Shown here piece by piece: positions 1 to 8,904 of a stretch of 38,568 nucleotides of DNA; position 1 is the first letter of the stretch, and the number at the start of each line of letters is the position of its first letter. The notes under the pieces were generated by a model. The model saw nothing but the letters and a program-made list of their open reading frames with translations, searched no databases and was not told where the DNA came from. A program made the translations under genes and the position numbers. This DNA comes from an uncultured Myxococcales bacterium (lineage in GTDB: Bacteria > Myxococcota_A > Polyangia > Palsa-1104 > JAEUJZ01): the NCBI GenBank assembly GCA_937859535.1, contig CALLYL010000022.1, forward strand, positions 1-38,568. Reading direction: 5' to 3'.

Positions 1-78
1 ACATTACGCTCCGCACTGTGACCCATCATCACTAGCTCCTATCTCGCGCCAAAAAAGTAAGGCGCTGTAGGGACAGCC

Positions 79-1212
79 TTAAACCCCGTTCACGTCCGTT
101 ACAAACAGGCCACTGGGGTTTGTGCCCGCGTTCTGGTTGATCGGGTTGCCAAACGTGCCCACGCCAGTCGACAGGCAGACCGTGACGTTGAGCGTGCTGG
201 TGTTGGCGGTCACGATATCGAGCTTGCCGTCCTTGTTCATATCAGCCAACGCCAGATCGCCGACAAAGCCTCCTACGGCGCGGCCTGTGCCGACGGTGAA
301 GGTGCCGTTGCCAGCTCCGATGAGAGGTAGTACCGAGATGCTGGCTGGCGACGCTACCAAGATATCGAGCTTGTTATCGGCGGTCACGTCTCCTACGGCG
401 ATGGCGGCATTGGGGCCGGCCAGGAAGCCGGTGGTGTTGAAAATCGCCGAGGTGAATACGGTGGCTCCCTGGTTGGTAAATACGGTGATGCTGCCGTTGC
501 TATTGATGGTCGCGATGTCCGGTTTGCCATCGGTGTTGAAGTCTCCCATGGCCAGGTCGCTTGGGCCGGTGGGGGTCGTGCCGATGGACAAGTTCTGTGA
601 GGCCCCATTCGGAAACGTGCCATCGCCGAGGCCGGTCTTGACGGTGATGTTATTGCCAGTCTGATTGACGGTGATCAGATCGACTTTTCCGTCGGCATTG
701 ATGTCTGCGGCGATGACTCGACGAGGGCCAGCCCCCGTCGGGTAGTTCATTGGAGCCGCCCAAGAGGCTGTTCCCGTCGAGCGGTACGAGAACAGCTTGG
801 CGCCCGTACCCGCTTTTTGGTCGTCGGGATGCGTGACAACGATGTCTTGAGGTCCACAGGTTGCTGCCTTGGCGGGGACCGTACAGTTGATCGTGGTTGC
901 CGAGACGAAGACGACGTTGGTACAGGCAACTCCGCCCACCGTCACGGTCGCACCAGCGCGAAAGTCGGTGCCGGTGATCACGATGGGGGTCGGCGCATTG
1001 TTGGCTCCGCTCACTGGTGTCACCGACGTCACCGTCGGAGCGTTGAAGCTCGTCAGGTCGATGACCGGCGGCAGGTCCGGCGGCGAGGACATCGTCATAT
1101 CGAGCGTTTCAGGTGGGGTGTCGGTGGTTTGGTCACAAGCAACAGCCAGGGCGATGGCACCAAGACCGATGATCGAGGCGGCATAAAGGCGCGAAATGGT
1201 AAAGAATCTCAT
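79..1212 (-). CDS. FG-GAP/VCBS repeat lipoprotein with IPT/TIG domain, C-terminally truncated
   Basis: Predicted outer-surface lipoprotein. The start at 1212 is chosen over the longer frame (1227) because a GGAGG Shine-Dalgarno lies about 7 nt before this ATG. A hydrophobic signal peptide ends in a lipobox (LAVAC). A Thr/Pro/Asp-rich linker follows, then an IPT/TIG-like Ig fold (about residues 50-140), then about four FG-GAP/VCBS repeats with Ca-binding-like cores (DINADGKVD, DFNTDGKPD, DMNKDGKLD). These repeats normally build an integrin-alpha-like propeller. The protein stops at LFVTDVNGV, exactly where the next repeat should read DxNxDGxxD, and no other frame downstream restores it. It is therefore shorter than its two neighbours by several repeats and is probably a truncated paralog. 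Ligand unknown. Confidence 0.8.
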   Translation of the reverse strand: MRFFTISRLYAASIIGLGAIALAVACDQTTDTPPETLDMTMSSPPDLPPVIDLTSFNAPTVTSVTPVSGANNAPTPIVITGTDFRAGATVTVGGVACTNVVFVSATTINCTVPAKAATCGPQDIVVTHPDDQKAGTGAKLFSYRSTGTASWAAPMNYPTGAGPRRVIAADINADGKVDLITVNQTGNNITVKTGLGDGTFPNGASQNLSIGTTPTGPSDLAMGDFNTDGKPDIATINSNGSITVFTNQGATVFTSAIFNTTGFLAGPNAAIAVGDVTADNKLDILVASPASISVLPLIGAGNGTFTVGTGRAVGGFVGDLALADMNKDGKLDIVTANTSTLNVTVCLSTGVGTFGNPINQNAGTNPSGLFVTDVNGV

Positions 1213-1396
1213 GCAGCGAGCCTCCAATGGGTAACCGGAAGTAGTTATTGGTCGATATGCGCGAATATATCATTGGATCTCGTGCGACAGAGAAGGCAGC
1301 AAGTAGGACAACAAAATAGCCAATGATTGCAGCAGTTTATATTGATTTATTGCCGACTACGCCGGTGAGGTCCGATGGTGGCGGGCGGGGCGTTGG

Positions 1397-2896
1397 TTAT
1401 TGTCCATCGCTGGGGATGATGTCGATGGCCCCGAGCTGATAGCGTGTTACAGCCAGGTCGGGACGGCCATCCTTGTTGAAATCGCCGACGGCACAGGCAA
1501 ACGGCCCCGCTCCGGTTACAAAGGGAGTGGCGCGAGCAGGGGCAAAGGAACCGTCTCCCTTGCCCACAAGTACGTGAATGTTGGCCGAGCCACTGCTGGG
1601 CACCACCAGATCCGCGACGCCATCCAGGTTCATGTCAGTAGCGACCAGCATGTCGGGACTCGTTCCCACCGTGATGGGAGTACCCAGGACAGTCAGGACT
1701 CCGGCCCCGTTTCCTTTCAAGATCGAGACACTCCCTGCGGTACGATTTGCCGTCGCTACATCTGCATTCCCATCGCCATCAAAGTCACCGACCACGACTC
1801 CCGCGGGTGCGATCTGTCCCACGGTGGTGGCGGCCTGGAGTTGATAGCCTGCGGCTTTGTTTAAGATGACTCGGATCGTACTTGTACCGGAGCTGCCCAC
1901 CACGATGTCGGGACGGTTGTCTTTGTCGAGATCTCCGATCGCAAGGTGATATGGAGCAAAGCCCGCTCCCATGGCGAACGGAGAGCCAACGGCGACGGTA
2001 TACACAGTTCCCGCACCGCTGTTGAGAAGGACAGATACGGTGCTGGTGGTTGCGTTTGTGATCACCAGGTCCATGTCGCCATCATTGTCCAAATCGGCTG
2101 CTGCAATGCCGGTCGGTTGCGACAGAGTCCCCGTGACGACCGTGTTGGGAGTCGTGATCCCACCCATTCGTATCAACGCGCTCACGCTGTTGCTGGCGGG
2201 ATTGGTGACTGCATAATCGAGCACAGAGTCCTTGTTCAGATCGACCGCGATGAGGGTCTGTGCTCCGTTTTGTCCCAGGGCGATATTCGTCGGTGTGGCA
2301 AGTCCGCCGCCGCCATCCCCAAGCATCACAGAGACATTGTTCCCCCCGGCTCCGTTGGCGCTCACGATGTCGAGATTTTGGTCTCCGTTCACATCTAGGA
2401 TGGCAAGGGAGCGTGGACCGCTCGCAGGGAGTCCGGCCACAGTTGGCTGTGCGGCTGGCACGGGAAACGAAACGGTCGATAGATAGTAACGGAATCCTTT
2501 GGGGAGTGTGGCCGTCTGGCCATCTGGATTGGTCACCACGACATCTGCATCGCCTGGCACTCCGAGACGTGCGCCGGTTGTTACGGTGATGGAAGAGCCA
2601 TCCGTTGCGACGGTAGACACTGTCGCGTATTTGCCACCGATGGACACGGTTGCTCCTTGTTGGAAGAACGTGCCGCTGATCGTCATAGTCGTTCCCCCTA
2701 CCGTTGGCCCGAGCTTCGCGGACACAGAGGCCAGCACAGGTGCGGGCTTGCTCAGATCGGCCGACTCGGTGAGATCAGCCGCCGCCGCCAGATCCTCAGT
2801 AGTCGTAGGAGGCGGAATGTCGGCCTGATCACAGGCAAGCACGATCGCAGAGACACCGGCCAGACCAACCAGCAGACGACTTGTGAGGCGATGCAT
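1397..2896 (-). CDS. FG-GAP/VCBS repeat lipoprotein with IPT/TIG domain
   Basis: Second of three tandem paralogs. The start at 2896 (MHRLTSRLL) has AGGAG five nt upstream; the longer open frame to 3055 has no signal peptide at its start and is not used. The signal peptide ends with VLAC followed by DQ, as in the neighbour. A low-complexity Asp/Ala/Leu linker (repeated DL(A/T) units) leads to one IPT/TIG domain (about residues 55-140) and then about seven FG-GAP/VCBS repeats with DxNxDxxxD cores such as DVNGDQNLD, DLDKDNRPD, DFDGDGNAD and DFNKDGRPD. Probable surface-exposed, calcium-binding propeller lipoprotein. Adhesion or binding is a family-level guess; no enzymatic motif is seen. Confidence 0.85.
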   Translation of the reverse strand: MHRLTSRLLVGLAGVSAIVLACDQADIPPPTTTEDLAAAADLTESADLSKPAPVLASVSAKLGPTVGGTTMTISGTFFQQGATVSIGGKYATVSTVATDGSSITVTTGARLGVPGDADVVVTNPDGQTATLPKGFRYYLSTVSFPVPAAQPTVAGLPASGPRSLAILDVNGDQNLDIVSANGAGGNNVSVMLGDGGGGLATPTNIALGQNGAQTLIAVDLNKDSVLDYAVTNPASNSVSALIRMGGITTPNTVVTGTLSQPTGIAAADLDNDGDMDLVITNATTSTVSVLLNSGAGTVYTVAVGSPFAMGAGFAPYHLAIGDLDKDNRPDIVVGSSGTSTIRVILNKAAGYQLQAATTVGQIAPAGVVVGDFDGDGNADVATANRTAGSVSILKGNGAGVLTVLGTPITVGTSPDMLVATDMNLDGVADLVVPSSGSANIHVLVGKGDGSFAPARATPFVTGAGPFACAVGDFNKDGRPDLAVTRYQLGAIDIIPSDGQ

Positions 2897-3058
2897 GGGT
2901 ACTCCTAGATGGAAATGGGTGCGAGGGCAGGATGAAGCAGAGGACCGCTCGTCAAGCGGAGTAGGCCTCTTGGGCCCGCTAGCTGCTCGCGCAGGATGCG
3001 GACCCAAGAGGTGTCGACTTGGCAACGAGCATCGCAAGGAGCGACGCTCTGGCATTCA

Positions 3059-4612
3059 TTACGTACCGCTGCCTCGGTAGATGATGACGTTGCCGGTGTT
3101 AAAGCCGGTGATCGCGAAGTCCGGCTTGCCGTCACCGTTGTAATCGCCGATGGCGACGCCATTGGTCTGGACAGCGGAGTTGATCATCACCGGGGCGTTG
3201 AAGGTACCGTCGCCCTTGCCGGTCATCCAGTGCAGGTTGGTCGAGCCGAAGTTCGGAACCACGAGGTCGAGGAAGCCGTCCTGGTTGAGATCGCCGACTG
3301 CTAGCGCTTCGGGGTTGGTACCGACCGCGATGTTGGCGTTCGGCTTGGTGAAGCCGCCCAATCCGTCGCCCTTGTAGAACGCAACCACGCCTGCAGCCTG
3401 ACGGCTCACCGCAATGAAGTCGAGCTTGTTGTCGCCGTCGAAGTCTCCCACCTTCACGATGTTTGGCTGCGCTGCAGGCACTGCCGTGATCGGACCCTGG
3501 ACCGCCCAGCCGCCCGCCTTGTTCAGGATGACGCGCAGGAAGGTGTTGTTGCCGACGTTGCCGACGACCACATCAGGGCGGCCATCGCCATCGAAGTCGC
3601 CCGAGTCGATTCCGTAGGGGTTGTACCCCGCCGCACCCGTGGTCATGAGAAACGGCGAGCCTGCCATGGCGCTGTAGGTCATGTTGCCGTTGTTCTTGAG
3701 GATGCTGACGGTAGCGGTGCCCGCGTTGGTGACGGCGATGTCGTTGACCTTGCCGTCCATGTCAAAGTCACCAATTGTCACAAACACAGGCTGATTGAAG
3801 GTGCCGGTGGCCATCGGGATCACGGTCACGGTGGGGGCCATGACACCATTGCGGTGAATCACCGTCACAGTGTTGTTTCCTGCGTTGGTCGCGACGACAT
3901 CAGCCTGACCATCACCGTTCATATCGCCGACAGCGGTGTTGATCACATTGGTGCCCCCCGTCGGAATGCCTTGCGTGGCGGCGAAGGTTGGGGCGGTGCC
4001 GACCGGCGCAGCGGTGGTGTTGGGGATCACGTTGACGCCCTGCATGGCCACGCCCGCTACGTTGCCTGTACCCATCGCCGAGACGAGGCTCGGGAAGCCT
4101 TGGGCGGCGAGCATGATGTTCGAAAGCGAGCGCGGACCGTTGACGCTCATGGCCGCGGTGTTGGCGTTGGCAGCCGTAAAGGCTGGGTTGGCGATGAAGT
4201 ACCGGAAGCCCTTGGCGATGGTGGCGACGGGTGAGCCGTCCTTGTTGTCGACCACGACATCCACTGCGCCGAAGGTCGTCGAGGCTCCAGTCATTGCCGT
4301 GATCGAGGTCGGGGTGACCACGACCTGCGTTGCTGCCACGCCGCCCACGGTGACCGACGCGCCCGTCTTGAAGTTGGTGCCGGTGATCGTGATCGCGGTG
4401 CCGCCAGCGGCTGGACCACGGACCGGCGCAATCATCGTCGCAGTCGGGGCGAGCGGCATCAGGTCCGGCAGCATCGTCATATCTGGCGGGGTCGCCAGGT
4501 CCGGAGTCGGGGTTGGAGTTGGGGTCGTGTTGTCACAGGCGAAAGCCAGCGCTACGACGCCGATGCCAAAGATCGACGCCATCGTGATACGGGAAATCAT
4601 CTTATTTCGCAT
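3059..4612 (-). CDS. FG-GAP/VCBS repeat lipoprotein with IPT/TIG domain
   Basis: First gene of the tandem trio in transcription order. The ATG at 4612 (MRNKMISR) is preceded by AAGGAG with 6-nt spacing, so it is preferred to the upstream start at 4645. Signal peptide with lipobox (LAFAC-DN), then a TPTPTP linker, an IPT/TIG domain (about residues 60-145, with the typical GGTAITITGTNF strand), then repeats of the FG-GAP/VCBS type (DMNGDGQAD, DFDMDGKVN, DFDGDGRPD, DFDGDNKLD, DLNQDGFLD, DYNGDGKPD). The last repeat is complete and ends naturally (IIYRGSGT). Likely a lipid-anchored, calcium-stabilised propeller at the cell surface. The 160-nt gap to the next gene suggests that each paralog may have its own promoter. 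Confidence 0.85.
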   Translation of the reverse strand: MRNKMISRITMASIFGIGVVALAFACDNTTPTPTPTPDLATPPDMTMLPDLMPLAPTATMIAPVRGPAAGGTAITITGTNFKTGASVTVGGVAATQVVVTPTSITAMTGASTTFGAVDVVVDNKDGSPVATIAKGFRYFIANPAFTAANANTAAMSVNGPRSLSNIMLAAQGFPSLVSAMGTGNVAGVAMQGVNVIPNTTAAPVGTAPTFAATQGIPTGGTNVINTAVGDMNGDGQADVVATNAGNNTVTVIHRNGVMAPTVTVIPMATGTFNQPVFVTIGDFDMDGKVNDIAVTNAGTATVSILKNNGNMTYSAMAGSPFLMTTGAAGYNPYGIDSGDFDGDGRPDVVVGNVGNNTFLRVILNKAGGWAVQGPITAVPAAQPNIVKVGDFDGDNKLDFIAVSRQAAGVVAFYKGDGLGGFTKPNANIAVGTNPEALAVGDLNQDGFLDLVVPNFGSTNLHWMTGKGDGTFNAPVMINSAVQTNGVAIGDYNGDGKPDFAITGFNTGNVIIYRGSGT

Positions 4613-5126
4613 GCAGTTCTCCTTCTCGGATTTAAGGTGCCCCAATGCATTGTGCAGAGTGGCTGGATGACCACTCGGAATCAGGTTATCACGTTGTCCG
4701 ATGGTGTGATCTATGACAAGTTTATTGGATATTCATGCCTGAAATCGGGGCGTTGAAAGCCTGTCTGTGACAAACGGGCCAAATCGGTGCAGCGATCGGG
4801 TTCAACGATCGCTTACAGAGAATCTGCAGAGGCTCTTTAGCGACGACGTGCGGAGCTTTCTCGCGGTGTCTGGTATTGACCTCGAAATTCGACGTTGGAA
4901 CTACACCGACGCCTACGGATGATGTAGCGTTAGGTAAGAAAAAGTATTCTGTCGGTTATAGATATGAACCTGCTCTGTGTATATGTGTGTACATGCTGAT
5001 TGATTTACAATTTGTGAATGTAAGGGATCGCGATGAAGTTGCGCAGAAGCGATGCGCTCCTTGCTGCGGATCGCTTAGCGTGGGATTTATGGACTACATC
5101 TGGCTACCGCGTACTAGGGAAGGCGC
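4613..5126. other. Intergenic region, divergent promoter space
   Basis: About 510 bp between divergently transcribed genes. No convincing ORF or RNA gene is seen. The stretch around 4920-5030 is clearly more AT-rich than its surroundings and is the likeliest place for promoters of the lipase-like gene at 5127. It also contains a perfect inverted repeat, listed separately. Confidence 0.5.
4791..4813. repeat. Perfect 8-bp inverted repeat (hairpin or operator-like)
   Basis: Arms AGCGATCG (4791-4798) and CGATCGCT (4806-4813) are separated by a 7-nt loop. No T-run follows on either strand, so a classical intrinsic terminator is unlikely. It could be a protein-binding dyad. Confidence 0.4.
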
Positions 5127-5924
5127 ATGAACCGTCGAGGTCACGTCCAGAGGCTGTGGGCCTTGCTGCTCCTGGGTTCGCTTGGGACCGGTTGTGCGGT
5201 GCCGCTTTCGCGGGCCTGTCCAAGCTGCCGCACGCTGACGCTTGGAGAACGGCCGCCTGTGCCAACGGGAACGCAGACGGTGTTTCTGCTGGTCCCGGGG
5301 ATGCTCGGCTACGGTTGGGAATGGGACGATGCCCAAAAAGCACTGCAAGCGCTGCCGAGCGCGGTGACGATGGTGTGGCCGTGGGATCCCTGGCTCAGTT
5401 TGGAAAGAAGCGGCGATGGGCTTGTGCGTCACGTCGACTATCTGCTGCGGAGGCTGCCGCGCTCTGTAGAAAAGGTGGTGGTCATTGGCCACTCTGCCGC
5501 TGGGCTTCTGCTCTTGTGGGCGGCTTCGCGGATTGAGGTGCCGCCGCAGTTGGCGGTAGAGCTGATCTCGATCGGGGCACCGCTCGCAGGGCAGGGCTTT
5601 AACCCGTGGGGAGGTCACGACCTGCGACAGACGCCGCTGCCGATTGCGCTGGGCTCGACGTTTTCGCCGTGGCCGGAGCCCGCCGAAAGGGTCTCTGTGC
5701 GGGTGTTTGTCACCGGGCCCAGCGATCCGGTGATGACCCCGCGCTTTGGCCACAATCCCGGCGATCACAAGGTCTTGCCGCGCTCCGCCGAGGCAATCGA
5801 TTTGCCGACGAAGCTCGATCACAACTACGCGCTGGGGTACTTGGCGCAGCAGCTCCGTGATTCGGCAGTCGCGCAGAGGAAAGCTCCTGCGGGGAAGCCG
5901 GTGTGGCCCAAGTCATCCCAGTGA
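5127..5924 (+). CDS. Alpha/beta hydrolase (lipase-like) lipoprotein
   Basis: Predicted lipid-anchored serine hydrolase of 265 residues. An AGGGAAGG ribosome-binding sequence lies just before the ATG. The signal peptide ends at a Cys (LGTGC), so export and lipidation are likely. The core shows the oxyanion-side strand FLLVPGMLG, the nucleophile elbow GHSAAG (about residue 125), a late acidic turn GPSDPV and a C-terminal His in LDHNYALGYL, together a plausible Ser-Asp-His triad of the alpha/beta-hydrolase fold. It resembles small triacylglycerol lipase or acyltransferase-like proteins; substrate unknown. It converges on the minus-strand gene ending at 5964, with about 40 bp between the stops. 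Confidence 0.75.
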   Translation: MNRRGHVQRLWALLLLGSLGTGCAVPLSRACPSCRTLTLGERPPVPTGTQTVFLLVPGMLGYGWEWDDAQKALQALPSAVTMVWPWDPWLSLERSGDGLVRHVDYLLRRLPRSVEKVVVIGHSAAGLLLLWAASRIEVPPQLAVELISIGAPLAGQGFNPWGGHDLRQTPLPIALGSTFSPWPEPAERVSVRVFVTGPSDPVMTPRFGHNPGDHKVLPRSAEAIDLPTKLDHNYALGYLAQQLRDSAVAQRKAPAGKPVWPKSSQ

Positions 5925-5963
5925 AGGCAGGAGACCGGTTCGCACCCCGCTTGAGAGCCGCGT

Positions 5964-7127
5964 TTACTGATCGGGCCCGTTGCGAAGTGTCTCTAACACT
6001 AGATCCCACAGCCCTTGGCGCTCGATCGCCAAGTAACACAACAGCAGCGCCAATCCACCACGCCACAGCGCTCCAAACCAGAGCGAGCGGGGCCCCGTTT
6101 GCCCACGGGCTGCCGCTGCCGACAGCCAGCACAAAAGGACGCCGCCGATGACCAGGACCAGCAGCGGCCTTGCAAACGTCGCTCCCTGAACGAGCGCGGC
6201 AACGAACACGAAGAACAGCCCGACCGGTAGGTAGTAGGCCACTTCGGCAGGTGGCGGCCAGAGCTGCTTCCGACGACGCACTCCGATCCCGAGCAGGGCG
6301 GACGTTAGGATCAGACCGCCCAGCGCGGCAAGCAGCCGTCGACGTTCGGCCAGCGAGACGGCGTGAAGTCCCTCGATGGCGGCTTTCTGCCACAGCGGCT
6401 CCGGGCGCTGGGCTAGCTGGGTGTAGCTCGTCCGCGCTGCCCCGAGTCGACCTCGTCCGAGTTGCCACTCGGCGAACGATTGCTGACCGCGAGCCGTCCA
6501 GTCACTCTTTGGGAATTGGTCCAGTAGCTGACGGTACAGCGTGGCCACCTGCGGGTCGTTGCGCCGCAGCGCTCCATCAAAGATCAGGTACGTGGCTTGG
6601 TCGGCGAGTGCAAACTGCGGATGCTCCCGTAGCAGCGCCGTGAGCTGTAGGGCTCGCTCGGGGCTGTTGTCTGGTGTGTTGCGAACAATCGTCAAAAAGC
6701 GCACGAGCGGCGCGGCACCACTGCGGAGGCTGACCGTAAGCTGCGCCGTCCGTGACTCAGCGCGACGGAGCAGGCGACTCTCTGGATAGTCCTTGATAAG
6801 TCGTTGATACAGTTCGAGCGCTCGATCCGGCTGTGCCAGTGACTCTTCGTACTGCTGGGCGGCGGCAAACAGCGCTTCCGGGGCCAGCGTGCTGTGGGGA
6901 TGGTGGTCGGCCAGGGCGACAAGCTCGGTCGCAGCCTGCCCAGAATCGCTGGTTCCTAAGCGCTGGATGGCCTGATCGAACAGCGAGCGTGCGATTTGCT
7001 CCTCAGCCGCCGTGGGCTCTTCCATCGAATCGGCATAGGCGGGGGACAGGCACCAAAGGGCGAGCACGGCCACCACACCAACCAGCCAGCGCCGCCGCCA
7101 CCACGGATGTTGCGGTTGGTTCCTCAT
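5964..7127 (-). CDS. TPR-repeat protein with C-terminal membrane segments
   Basis: 387-residue protein. The ATG at 7127 overlaps the stop of the upstream gene as ATGA, which implies translational coupling and rules out the longer frame to 7532. An N-terminal signal or anchor sequence (basic WWRRR, hydrophobic stretch, then SPAYA-D) is followed by YbgF/BamD-like TPR helices (about residues 40-235) with motifs such as ALFAAAQQYEE and ALELYQRLIKDYPES. The C-terminal third holds about four hydrophobic helices (from RRRLLAALGG onward), so the TPR part would face the periplasm on a multi-pass anchor. The combination suggests a scaffold for envelope proteins. Function unknown; the tie to the preceding Ig-like lipoprotein is by gene order only. 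Confidence 0.7.
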   Translation of the reverse strand: MRNQPQHPWWRRRWLVGVVAVLALWCLSPAYADSMEEPTAAEEQIARSLFDQAIQRLGTSDSGQAATELVALADHHPHSTLAPEALFAAAQQYEESLAQPDRALELYQRLIKDYPESRLLRRAESRTAQLTVSLRSGAAPLVRFLTIVRNTPDNSPERALQLTALLREHPQFALADQATYLIFDGALRRNDPQVATLYRQLLDQFPKSDWTARGQQSFAEWQLGRGRLGAARTSYTQLAQRPEPLWQKAAIEGLHAVSLAERRRLLAALGGLILTSALLGIGVRRRKQLWPPPAEVAYYLPVGLFFVFVAALVQGATFARPLLVLVIGGVLLCWLSAAAARGQTGPRSLWFGALWRGGLALLLCYLAIERQGLWDLVLETLRNGPDQ

Positions 7128-8845
7128 GGTGCAGGGTCGCGTAGGCCCACCGCCGAGCCGCTGAGCTTGACCAGGCCTGAAGACAGCGATGCATCGCCAG
7201 ACAGCACACCATCTGTCAGCGTGGCCGCCTGAAGCATTCCATCGGGATCTTGCATGCGCATGGTGAGCCCGAGTCGAAGATCGGATGTTGGCGGCGGATC
7301 GCTTACCACCGCTTGAAGCTGCGCACTTACCGCAAGTGTCGCTGCCTGACACGCCGGGAGTACAAGGCCTCGGCACGGCGTCATTTGTTGGTCGCAGATG
7401 GCGTTTTCGATGGCCTGACAGCCGCTCTGGGTGCCATAGCGTGCTGCCGTGATGGCGGTCGCGAGCTGCTGCCCTGGCGTCATCGTCACCCCACGCGGTG
7501 AGAGCACCAGATCCACGAGCGCCTGCTGCCACAGTCGCGGCAGTCGGACCGTCAGTTCGTGCTTTTCCACCGTGATGGTGTCGCCGCGCTGGCTCACCGC
7601 TAGCTCTTTGGCGATGGGAACTGGCGTACCGCTCAGCGAGTAGGACTGGGTCATCGACTGAGTTTTCAGATCAAACGACAACAGGCCGTGTTCTGCGAAG
7701 TAACCGGTGCTGGATTTGCCTCGAATCGACAGCCGCGACTTGGCGGTCTGTTCGCGCAGAGCAGGCCAGAAGTCCGTTGCCACCGTGACCAGCGTTGGAC
7801 CCGCGATGGTGGCTTGTAGCAGACCATCGACGATGCGGTCGGGATCGCTCGGGCTCAAGCTATCGGTACGGCACCCACGGGAATCGACACTGCCTCGCGC
7901 CATCAGCAGTCGCATTGCCAAGTCACCTGGGCCAAGTGCCGACAGAATGGCATCGACCATCGCCACGCCCAGCCCTCGCGAACAGGTCAGCGTGGACCAC
8001 GGCATCCCGATTGGCCACTGCGGCTGGAGCTTGAGATCCACCGCATAGCTTCCCGCCGGGTTGATCGGCACGACGGAAAGCGGAACGTCCACCGGGATGT
8101 TGAGATCGGCGCGCAGCAGTCTTTCGGGTACCTCGACGCAGCCGTAGCCGAGCAGACGACCGCTCTGGTCTTCACCGCGTCCGACGACAGCATAGGGTTG
8201 AAGCAGCAGCGTCTGAAAAGTCAGCTCGCCCCGTGGACCGTTTTGCCGCTGACTGCGCAGCGCACCCATCAGCTTCGCGGTTGGCGGCAGATCACTACAT
8301 GGGGTATCGGGATATAGTCCGGCCCGCAGTTGGATGGCACCCAGCGACACCGGCGAGGCATCCAGCACCACCCGCAGGGTTCCGAACGCGAACCGCGACA
8401 CCGCGACATCGACCACCAAGTCTGGTGCCAAGGGGGCTGCCACTGTGACGTGAAAGGCCGACTCCACCGCTCCGGCCGTCAGCCGTACCGAGGCTTCCCC
8501 AAGGTCATTGGTGACTGCGGTGGGTGTCGACAGCGTCCCGCCTCCAGTGGGCGAGTCGATGGTCAGCTTCAGCGTGACACCGGCTTGCGGCTCACCCGGT
8601 GACTGCGAATCGGTCTTTACCAGATAGCGAAACTGGAGCGTCGTCTGTTCCCCATACGACAGACCGAGCGGCGAGGGCGGCGACACCAGCACAAGCTGCG
8701 CGATCGGCATCTTCTCGGGCTCATCGACCGGGGCTCCGCATCCGTAGAGCGTCGTCAGTCCTCCCCATAGTCCGATCCACAGCCCGATCCACACGCCCAC
8801 TCGCTGTATCCACTTTGACCGCCGCACGCTTGTCCGTCCGCGCAT
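7124..8845 (-). CDS. Putative lipoprotein with Big-1-like Ig domain
   Basis: About 573 residues. I place the start at 8845 because an AGGG sequence lies 8 nt upstream of this ATG; 8851, 8872 and 8911 are other in-frame choices. A basic N-terminus and a hydrophobic segment end in the lipobox LYGC. Next comes an Ig-like region resembling Big-1 domains (about residues 45-160), with VTLKLTIDSPTGGG and NDLGEASVRLTAG, which match the 'nature of argument plus temporal modifier' strand pattern of that family. The remaining ~400 residues are not recognised; they are beta-rich with scattered Cys (for example CQAIENAICDQQ near the C-terminus). It runs directly into the TPR/TM gene through an ATGA overlap, so the two products probably act together at the envelope. 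Confidence 0.65.
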   Translation of the reverse strand: MRGRTSVRRSKWIQRVGVWIGLWIGLWGGLTTLYGCGAPVDEPEKMPIAQLVLVSPPSPLGLSYGEQTTLQFRYLVKTDSQSPGEPQAGVTLKLTIDSPTGGGTLSTPTAVTNDLGEASVRLTAGAVESAFHVTVAAPLAPDLVVDVAVSRFAFGTLRVVLDASPVSLGAIQLRAGLYPDTPCSDLPPTAKLMGALRSQRQNGPRGELTFQTLLLQPYAVVGRGEDQSGRLLGYGCVEVPERLLRADLNIPVDVPLSVVPINPAGSYAVDLKLQPQWPIGMPWSTLTCSRGLGVAMVDAILSALGPGDLAMRLLMARGSVDSRGCRTDSLSPSDPDRIVDGLLQATIAGPTLVTVATDFWPALREQTAKSRLSIRGKSSTGYFAEHGLLSFDLKTQSMTQSYSLSGTPVPIAKELAVSQRGDTITVEKHELTVRLPRLWQQALVDLVLSPRGVTMTPGQQLATAITAARYGTQSGCQAIENAICDQQMTPCRGLVLPACQAATLAVSAQLQAVVSDPPPTSDLRLGLTMRMQDPDGMLQAATLTDGVLSGDASLSSGLVKLSGSAVGLRDPAP

Positions 8846-8904
8846 GTCCATCACCCTAATCTGTCCGCGCATCTTGCCGCTAGGAGCCTGGTAAAGTCTC
8901 GGCC

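Noticed and set aside
4791-4813. Hairpin considered as an intrinsic terminator or tRNA T-arm (loop GGTTCAA)
   Set aside because: No T-run follows it, neighbouring genes diverge from it, and no cloverleaf can be built around it.
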